Made by a program: the position numbers and the translations under genes. A DNA stretch of 12,500 nucleotides, from positions 115,613 through 128,112 of the forward strand of contig BLFN01000040.1 of assembly GCA_014634225.1 (NCBI GenBank). Direction: 5' to 3'. This stretch comes from Acropora yongei. Its lineage: Eukaryota > Cnidaria > Anthozoa > Scleractinia > Acroporidae. Shown here one piece after another: positions 7,411 through 12,500 of this stretch. How positions within the stretch are numbered: the stretch's first letter is position 1; every line of letters begins with the position of its first letter. A model generated the notes under the pieces. That model saw only the letters and a list, made by a program, of their open reading frames with translations. It made no database searches and was not told the DNA's origin.

Positions 7411-9190
7411 GTAATAATTAGTTTTTGGATTTGCATTTTTTAGTGAGGGTTCTAGTTGAAAACTTGAGGGCATTCCGTGGTTTAGTGCATGACTTATTAT
7501 TCCCTTCCTAAACAGACTGTCTTTATTTTATACCTCAGTTATTTATGATTATTTAATCCATTGTACATGACAAGCAGCGACTTTATCTAACTAATCAAAG
7601 AGACCGTGGAAACCATTGTAAAGTGGTAGGGCTAAAAAATCTAGGCAATACAAACAAATGCTAAGGTCAGTGTTTCGCCATTTATCTTGCATTTGCGCAA
7701 CACCTAGCGCCCTAGAAAGTAAATCCCAGCATATTCAGCCCTACTAGTCCCTCCCCCTAATTGGTCCCTGAATCGGTGACATGAGTGCTGTAAAATCAAT
7801 GAAGTTCTGGAACAGCCTCATCAGCAAACCACATGTTTAGTCCAGGAGAATGCATGAGCTGAACTTTTCAGTTCCTTCTTTATTTATGTTATGTTTGCTG
7901 CTGAGTTATCTAATTGATTCGGGCATAGTTCATGTCTCTTGGTTTCTTAGGTGCGCGTGCAGTGCACATAGGTTTGTGTAAACTCTTAAATCATTGCCTG
8001 TAGGTAACTGGAAACCAGGTGAGATCCCCACAAAGGAGCTGCTGACCCTGATTTCCTCTAGAATAAAGAATCAGAAGAAAAAAGGAGTAATCAGGGAAAG
8101 AAAAAATCCAGTGGTGCCCTCATTAGTGCTTGAGGAAAAGCAAGTGTATTCAGAGGAGGAGGATCGTGTGGCGTATAAATATTATCCATGGTGCTGGAGA
8201 TGCAGTCATCGCTGCCAATTCTGTTTGAAGCGAAAGAAGTTTTTCCCAAATGTGGGAAATTTCACAATGGAGTGAGTACATTTTGTTTTAGGTTTCCATA
8301 TTCTTCACAAACTATAAATTCATGCCTATTCCAGATGCAGTTATTGTTACATTAACTGAACCCAAACATTGATGAGACAGCTTTTACTATGTTTTCATTT
8401 TTTGTGAGATGGGCTTTGTGTCAGCTCTTCATCTTAATATCACTTTGGTCTTAAATATATCATTTTTTAAACTGCTGCTGGTATGCATGATAAAAGCGAA
8501 ATAGTAACAAACAATAATTCAATAATTTTAAAGAGCAAGACAATTGGTATCCTAGGGTTGGAATGCTAACTTTGGTCATCCTCAGCATTGCAAGGACAGA
8601 CCATTATTTGTTGCACTTTTGATATGGAATTCCTTATCAGTCATTTTAAGGATGTTGTTTTGGTCCACTACCTAAAATTACTGGATTGTTTTCCAGATTT
8701 ACTATCACCTATCAGGTAGGATGGAAAGAGATAATTATGTTGTTTATAATGACATAATCAATCAACAATATTCGAAATGAAACATTAATGCTGAATTGAG
8801 AACTAGAATTCTCAAACTATTTACCTAAGCATTGAACATAATTAAGGCAAATTTCTTCAGGCATTTAGCTTGATGTTTTTTGTGAAATCAAAGCACCTAT
8901 TCAATGAGAGATGTAAATTTTTGCTTTTGTACAGTATTGCCTCACCTTTTCTCGACGTTTTGGAGGAAATTCTTGCAGAAGACGATGCACATCAAGATGG
9001 GCAGGAGGATAGTGATGAAGAGATGATGGACTCAGATGAAGCGGAGATGAATTTTGTCCATTATAATAAGTGTATCTCTGGTGAACAATTCACTGAAACA
9101 GATGAAGAGGATGGCCAGAACCAGGTGGTAGAGGATATGGAAGGCAATGACAGTGATGGTGAAGAAGTGATGTGTGAAGAAGACATTTAA
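7155..9190 (+). CDS. Three-exon gene: CxxC-cluster protein with acidic tail, 259 aa
   Basis: The exons are 7155-7410, 8004-8271 and 8935-9190, with matching phases 1 and 2 and standard GT..AG ends. ATG 7155 is the first in-frame ATG after an in-frame stop at 7068-7070. It has a purine at -3 and G at +4. Residues 1-23 are Ser/Thr/Pro-rich, and about 24-85 are helical and hydrophobic (PPLISDLLDLAIYSFGYQSG). A basic patch at 105-119 (RIKNQKKKGVIRERK) could be a nuclear localisation signal. C149, C152, C156 and C159 form C-x2-C-x3-C-x2-C within WCWRCSHRCQFCLKRKK, a likely zinc site. Residues about 182-259 are nearly half Asp/Glu. The layout suggests a nuclear chromatin or transcription-related protein, but I recognise no family. 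It follows the recombinase gene on the same strand, about 2 kb apart. Confidence 0.82.
7411..8003 (+). other. Intron 1 of the CxxC/acidic-tail gene
   Basis: The stretch runs GT..AG, with acceptor cattgcctgtag. I see no open frame or repeat of note inside. Confidence 0.75.
8004..8271 (+). CDS. Exon 2 of the CxxC/acidic-tail gene
   Basis: It opens with 'gt', completing glycine 86, and continues NWKPGEIPTKELLTLISSRI. It carries the basic patch and the four-cysteine cluster. The donor is the near-consensus gtgagt at 8272, leaving 'ga' to be completed by the next exon. Confidence 0.82.
8272..8934 (+). other. Intron 2 of the CxxC/acidic-tail gene
   Basis: The stretch runs from a strong donor gtgagt to the acceptor tttttgcttttgtacag. 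It is AT-rich, with nothing else recognisable. Confidence 0.75.
8935..9190 (+). CDS. Exon 3: acidic C-terminal tail
   Basis: The first base 't' completes Asp175. The exon then reads IASPFLDVLEEILAEDD and a long Asp/Glu-rich stretch (QEDSDEEMMDSDEAE), ending CEEDI before TAA at 9188-9190. Acidic tails of this sort occur in histone-binding and ribosome-biogenesis proteins; the function here is unknown. Confidence 0.82.
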
Positions 9191-9351
9191 AATGCCTTCA
9201 TTTCATTTGTGTTATTTGCCCTATTTTTACCCTAACATTATAAGTAAAGGAAGGACCCGTATTAAATAATAGTAGTTGATTACAAAGAACATAAAGAAGA
9301 AATAGCTAATGCTTTAGTATTTATTATTTATTTTAGCCATCGAATGTATGG

Positions 9352-9357
9352 AATAAA
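9352..9357 (+). promoter_or_regulatory. AATAAA polyadenylation signal
   Basis: The hexamer lies about 160 bp after the stop codon of the CxxC/acidic-tail gene, within an AT-rich 3' UTR-like stretch. Confidence 0.5.
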
Positions 9358-9392
9358 TTAAGCCATTAACCATGAATTTAAAGTGACTCGCT

Positions 9393-9503
9393 GGTTCAGA
9401 TGCGGTACTTCATATCCGCGGAATCAAATGCTAACGAGGGAGACCAAATTATTTTTAGCATTTGCATTTGATTGAACTAATGTGAAGTACGGCGTCTGAA
9501 CTG
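9393..9503. repeat. Imperfect inverted repeat, about 111 bp
   Basis: The outer arms 9393-9413 (ggttcagatgcggtacttca) and 9482-9502 (gtgaagtacggcgtctgaac) pair at 17 of 21 positions. The inner arms aatcaaatgctaa (9422-9434) and ttagcatttg..atttgatt (9455-9473) also pair, allowing an insertion. It is probably a small non-autonomous element. Confidence 0.65.
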
Positions 9504-10313
9504 CTTTTGTTTCTTTTTTCATTAACTTACCAGCAGTTTGTAATATACAGCTTTCCTATTTGCACTAGTAGCTTATTTAAGAGTAATTATCTGTGTTCTT
9601 ACTACTCGAACAATAAAATGCATGTTTTGCTTCAACTGGCTCTAGAGTCTCCGACGGGTTCCAAATCAAGAACACATTATTTTATAGTAACTTTGGGGAC
9701 ATTTCAGGTCTAATAGTGAACCAAAGTTTTGACGTTGAGCAAAGCTGAGTTTTAAACCATCTTCAATGTTGGCGTCCTAGTTAATCAACATCAGTTTATA
9801 CGAACAGTGTTTTGGTTGCATATACCTTACACAGGTAGAACATTAAGTTGTTTCCAATAACGAACACCCTCTGTAAGAATCTGGGGACCTACTGATAGTT
9901 TAATCCCACGTCGTAAATCAGACTTAGTGTACATAACCGGGCCTTTGGGTCTTCCTCTTACCGAGCTACGGTCTTCCTGTTACGAGGCAAGTGTGGGTCG
10001 AGGGGGGTTGTAATTGAACAATCTCTGATAAATGACTGCCTCTGGGACTTCAATCCCTAACACTGTTTCGTGCAAAAGTACCCTCAAATATGTAGGACAC
10101 CTCCCTTTAATTTAAATTGTGAGACCTTGAATGATGACCTGTCGAATATAGAGAGACCAACATCTTCAAAGGGAAAATTCCACTTCCTAATGGTAACTGA
10201 ACTGTGCCCTGTTTAGAAAGGGACCAAGATCAATCAACCAATTTCGACCAGGAAAATCCCTCAGCTTAGAAAGAAGGCTCCAAGCAACTTTCGCGCGTTT
10301 TGATTGGCTCCCC

Positions 10314-10319
<6 letters not shown>

Positions 10320-10338
<19 letters not shown>
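10320..10338. repeat. Short palindrome ggaatatcc/ggatattc
   Basis: gaatatcc and ggatattc pair as 8-bp arms. The palindrome lies just upstream of the recombinase-like scrap at 10363. It may be a repeat end or a chance palindrome. Confidence 0.35.
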
Positions 10339-10345
<7 letters not shown>

Positions 10346-10362
10346 TGCGAACGGAGAGAGAA

Positions 10363-10419
10363 ATGGCGCGTCTTTTCGCGAAAGTTTCAGAAAAATAAAT
10401 TGTGGCCATAATGAAGGGA
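10363..10419 (+). pseudogene. Possible N-terminal scrap of a cnidarian recombinase-like (DUF3504-type) protein
   Basis: An ATG opens MARLFAKVSEK, then a TAA (10396-10398), then the same frame reads IVAIMKG. From memory, cnidarian DUF3504/tyrosine-recombinase-like proteins often begin 'M-A-x-R-F-A-x-V-S-E-x-E-I', so this looks like such an N-terminus with a stop in place of a Glu-like position. The match is only about 19 residues, and nothing downstream supports it; a fold-back repeat starts 36 bp later. Confidence 0.3.
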
Positions 10420-10454
10420 CATTTATTTATCCATCTGATTTGGAAATACTAAAG

Positions 10455-10521
<67 letters not shown>

Positions 10522-10559
10522 CATCCACCACTATTCACCTTCCCTTCGGGGGATAGTTG
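10455..10559. repeat. Fold-back element with 44-bp arms and GC hairpin tip
   Basis: The left arm 10455-10498 and the right arm 10516-10559 are reverse complements at 37 of 44 positions. The outer ends are caactatcccc / ggggatagttg and the inner ends ggtggatatatacc / ggtatacatccacc. The 17-bp loop itself contains gacgc-ttc-gcgtc, a perfect small hairpin at 10501-10513. There is no coding content. Confidence 0.85.
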
Positions 10560-10570
10560 TATAATATACA

Positions 10571-10590
10571 TATGTCTATATATAGACATA
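10571..10590. repeat. Perfect 20-bp palindrome
   Basis: tatgtctata|tatagacata is self-complementary over all 20 bases. It lies directly after the fold-back element. Confidence 0.7.
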
Positions 10591-10594
10591 CATA

Positions 10595-10690
10595 CCGTAA
10601 AGCCTCTTGTATAAGCCGCACTTGTGTATATGCCGCAGCCCCAACTTTCAAGCATCATTTCGGGGAAAAAATAAGAAGTCCAAAAACCAC
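10595..10690. repeat. Probable repeat fragment with duplicated gtata.gccgca motif
   Basis: gtataagccgca (10609-10620) is repeated as gtatatgccgca (10626-10637), followed by a C-rich and then an A-rich stretch. The look is that of the end of a dispersed repeat. I could not assign it to a family. Confidence 0.4.
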
Positions 10691-10776
10691 TATTGTCAGT
10701 AGAAAAAAAAAGTTGGTCGTTTGTTCCTGAAATGTTAACAATAAACTTGATGAAATCTAATGTTGCGTATTTGCAG

Positions 10777-10860
10777 TAGCCTGCGTGGCAGGCGCAAAAA
10801 GGGGGGAGGGGGAGGGGGGAGGAAGAAAGGGAAAGGGGAAGGGAGCGCCTGCTCTAAGAG
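10777..10860 (+). repeat. G-rich dispersed repeat, copy A (inverted relative to copy B)
   Basis: The copy begins tagcctgcgtggcaggcg, passes through about 50 bp of almost pure purine (G-rich), and ends gcgcctgctctaagag. gcaggcgc and gcgcctgc form a perfect 8-bp stem around the purine tract. The same start and end blocks occur in reverse at 12022-12132. Confidence 0.8.
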
Positions 10861-10938
10861 CCTATGTTTTTGCATAACGCCCACCAATTTTCTAGTAATC
10901 CGATTACGCTTACTGTCAATCAAGTGTCGCTAAACTCG

Positions 10939-10943
10939 CCAAT
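10939..10943 (+). promoter_or_regulatory. CCAAT box upstream of the cysteine-containing ORF
   Basis: cgCCAATcag lies about 130 bp upstream of the ATG at 11070, in a locally CpG-containing stretch. A similar gCCAATcag occurs at 11971, on the far side of the helicase fragment. Confidence 0.35.
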
Positions 10944-11008
10944 CAGAACGCAAGGCGGAACCCGGTGGTTACGCGGAAATTTATTTGATTTTCCGGGAAC
11001 TCACGTTG

Positions 11009-11020
11009 CATAAATATTTA
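11009..11020 (+). promoter_or_regulatory. TATA-like element
   Basis: cataaatattta lies about 55 bp before the ATG at 11070 and about 70 bp after the CCAAT box, so it could be the core promoter of the short ORF. Confidence 0.35.
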
Positions 11021-11069
11021 TCGAAGCGAGAAATTCTCAGTTCTGGACAACCAGAAATTTAACGTGGAA

Positions 11070-11474
11070 ATGTCCGCGACTCCCACGAAAAGTTCAAAAC
11101 GAGGACGAAAAAAGGATGGTGGATGTAACGATCGTTTTAGATTCTGTTCGTGCTTTTTTGAGAATTCGGGCACAAGAGCTTCTTTCGAAAATTTGTTTTC
11201 GAAATCTGCAAGGAAAGAGAGTCCAGGTACAGTGTTGGCGGATTGCTGTTCATCGATGGGATTCCCATTGATTAAAAGTCCAAGCGTTTCAGAGCGTGTT
11301 TGTAGGTCTTGTGGCCGCAAAATAAGAAATGCATCGGAATTATACGGGTTTATTCAGACAGCTATTACCTTCAGTAACGATTCGGCGACGGGCAATAAGA
11401 CAGAGGAAAGCGATTTACAAGAATGCTCGAGCAAACGAGAACTTCCCACAACAGCGATTCGTCCACCACAATAG
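11070..11474 (+). CDS. Truncated cysteine-containing coral-type protein (first exon fragment)
   Basis: The ATG at 11070 opens a 134-aa frame. A basic start (KSSKRGRKKDG) is followed by RFRFCSCFFENSGTRASFEN, then a segment with VLADCCSSMGFPL, then RVCRSCGRKIRNASELYGF. The last is a C-x2-C element followed by a helix, reminiscent of ZAD-like zinc-binding N-termini. I recall similar N-termini in many predicted stony-coral proteins, usually continuing past an 'ELPTT' stretch; no search was done. Here, right after SSKRELPTT, the sequence becomes the antisense of a helicase fragment and the frame stops at 11474. The original protein is therefore cut at about residue 128. It is probably a non-functional fragment, although it keeps upstream CCAAT and TATA-like words. 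Confidence 0.55.
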   Translation: MSATPTKSSKRGRKKDGGCNDRFRFCSCFFENSGTRASFENLFSKSARKESPGTVLADCCSSMGFPLIKSPSVSERVCRSCGRKIRNASELYGFIQTAITFSNDSATGNKTEESDLQECSSKRELPTTAIRPPQ

Positions 11475-11911
11475 CCGAGATGTTTCGATGTAACTTCGAT
11501 TTGGAGTCCATCAACATTGCTCGGAAGGGTTTCTCTTTGACTTTTTCGGCGGTTGCAAACACAATTTTGAAGTTACATCGGCGAATGTCATCGTTCGATA
11601 AATTGGCTAAATCTTTCGCTGGGTAGCCCAACAATTCCATCTCCTGCAACTGGTCTTCGATAATACTTTTCAGTGGCGAAATGACGTGAATCGCCGCATT
11701 ACCATTTAGCTCGTAGTTCTTCGCGCGTACAAACATTTGTTAAAATTAAACTCTTGCCGTATCCAGTCGGCAAAACCGCCATGACATCTCTATCGGCTAA
11801 AAGAGCCCTTACTGCTGATTCTTGCTCTGGTTTTAAAACAATTTCTCTACCACTTGATAAATTCACATCTCTCAAAGCACTCTCTACGACATCCACCTCT
11901 ACGGCTCCCAT
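11455..11911 (-). pseudogene. RecQ-like DExH helicase N-terminal fragment, frameshifted and truncated
   Basis: Read on the minus strand from ATG 11911, residues 1-49 end in EQESAVRALLADRDVMAVLP, followed by TGYGKSLI: a RecQ-type Q-motif-like region, then Walker A (motif I). At 11740-11743 one extra base shifts the frame. The adjacent frame resumes MFVRAKNYELNGNAAIHVIS (motif Ia is VISPLKSIIEDQ). It continues through RRCNFKIVFATAEKV to the Walker B box AIVVDES near 11456. The 'DES' should be followed by His (DExH), but the homology stops there, exactly where the plus-strand ORF fragment begins. RecQ helicases unwind DNA 3'-5' using ATP; this copy lacks motifs III-VI and cannot be active. It lies convergent to the 11070 ORF. 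Confidence 0.8.
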
Positions 11912-11970
11912 CTTGACTGTTTGTTGAAATGTGAAACGCGTATTTCAATATGTTACTCATTACGGCTCAG

Positions 11971-11975
11971 CCAAT
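11971..11975 (-). promoter_or_regulatory. CCAAT-type word upstream of the helicase fragment
   Basis: CCAAT is on the plus strand, so it reads ATTGG in the direction of helicase transcription. It lies about 60 bp upstream of the helicase ATG (11911). It mirrors the CCAAT word on the other side of the composite unit. Confidence 0.3.
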
Positions 11976-11984
11976 CAGGAATTT

Positions 11985-12002
11985 GCGGACGCCAGCGTCC
12001 GC
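11985..12002. repeat. Perfect GC hairpin
   Basis: gcggacgc-ca-gcgtccgc has 8-bp arms with a 2-bp loop, between the CCAAT word and repeat copy B. Confidence 0.7.
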
Positions 12003-12021
12003 AGATATGAGCAAAAGGGGG

Positions 12022-12132
12022 TTCTTAGAGCAGGCGTCCCCTCTCCCTCTCCCCAATCCCCTCCCCTTTTTTTCCCTATCCCCTATCCCCTACCCCTACC
12101 CCTACCCCTTTCGACGCCTGCTACGCAGGCTA
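12022..12132 (-). repeat. G-rich dispersed repeat, copy B, with TAGGGG run
   Basis: Read on the minus strand it begins tagcctgcgtagcaggcg and ends cgcctgctctaaga, as in copy A. The middle contains ggggtaggggtaggggtagggg. This gives four G4 runs with 2-base spacers, a good G-quadruplex pattern and close to a telomere-like repeat. acgcctgc and gcaggcgt form an 8-bp stem. Confidence 0.8.
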
Positions 12133-12500
12133 TATTTGCAGCAACATAAGTAACTTTGAAAATACCTTTTAAAAGATTCTCTTCAATCAATTTCCCTATT
12201 CACTGTGACTGACAATGGTTATCTTCATTGCTAAAGCCCACAGTTGAAAAAAACAACGGAATTATTTTCAACCAAATTGCGCAGCAAAATGATTAAAAAA
12301 GTTTGCTTGGTGACCACGCAGTCATTTAATGAGGGAGTCTGGACAGCGGAGACACAAGACAAAGCTCTGAAATCAATATGGTCTCGTGCATAAGTAGCCT
12401 CCTTGCAGCCGCTTTGGTGTCGGTCCCATTATCCCTCCCCACAAACGACGTTTACAATGTAATTGAAACTATTTCATCATACAAGAGACAAGGTTTGAGA
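12133..12500. other. No gene recognised
   Basis: There is no open frame with protein-like features. The end (12399-12455, agcctccttgcagccg ... tccctccccacaaacgac) resembles words I recall from dispersed coral repeats, but there is too little to assign. Confidence 0.45.

Larger units (their letters stand above)
9191..10454. other. Intergenic stretch without a recognisable gene
   Basis: Apart from the AATAAA signal, the inverted repeat at 9393-9503 and a short recombinase-like scrap at 10363-10419, I see no gene. Open frames such as 9507-9713 have no protein-like features. On the minus strand near 9950-9995, the words GTAGCTCGGTAAGAG resemble a tRNA D-arm (A box), but no good B box or cloverleaf follows. 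Confidence 0.55.

Noticed and set aside
9507..9713. 68-codon plus-strand frame
   Set aside because: AT-rich chance frame with no splice context or motif.
10329..10658. Open frames on both strands over the 10455-10559 hairpin
   Set aside because: They share the palindrome, so both strands translate similarly; a repeat artefact.
10735..10923. Minus-strand frame with a proline run
   Set aside because: The proline run is the translation of the G-rich repeat tract, not a gene.
11931..12153. Proline/leucine-rich plus-strand frames
   Set aside because: They are translations of the C-rich repeat copy B.
1..12500. CRISPR array, rRNA, bacterial operon signals
   Set aside because: There are no regularly spaced repeats, no rRNA-like stretch, and the gene structure is eukaryotic.

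Overview
The window looks like nuclear DNA of a cnidarian, most likely a stony coral or close anthozoan. It is AT-rich. The coding exons are short, bounded by GT..AG introns of about 0.4 to 1.2 kb, with AATAAA signals. It carries many small fold-back elements, and it holds fragments of two protein families that I recall (not searched) as high-copy in coral genomes. Nothing in it resembles bacterial gene layout.

Left half (1-5175, + strand): the 3' part of a multi-exon gene reconstructed exon by exon. The exons encode a tyrosine recombinase: a core-binding-like segment (1-138), the RGEEPLRL box I (1075-1133), the lysine hairpin (2091-2162), a CPVTAL segment (3372-3455), a linker exon (4028-4137), the HSIRR box II up to the GRW motif (4527-4642), and the exon with the likely nucleophile tyrosine (5091-5175). 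The last five junctions are phase-compatible. The R-H-R-W-Y signature appears intact, apart from the first arginine, whose codon is probably split by an intron. The largest intron holds two palindromic elements and a (TA)25 microsatellite.

Middle (5176-9360): a repeat-bearing intergenic stretch, then a degenerate minus-strand coding remnant (6993 to 6419). Next comes a clean three-exon + strand gene (7155-9190, 259 aa). It encodes an unrecognised, probably nuclear protein with a basic patch, a C-x2-C-x3-C-x2-C cluster and a very acidic C-terminus.

Right third (9390-12500): repeat-rich. It contains several fold-back elements, a possible N-terminal scrap of a cnidarian recombinase-like family, and a composite unit at 10777-12132. 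In that unit, inverted copies of a G-rich repeat flank two convergent, truncated coding pieces. One is a cysteine-containing coral-type protein (+, 11070-11474). The other is a frameshifted RecQ-like helicase N-terminus (-, 11911 to about 11455). They meet at a sharp junction near 11455. The simplest reading is an internally deleted derivative of a larger element or gene pair.

The two points most worth following are the intron-rich, apparently catalytically complete tyrosine recombinase and the composite zinc-finger/helicase unit.
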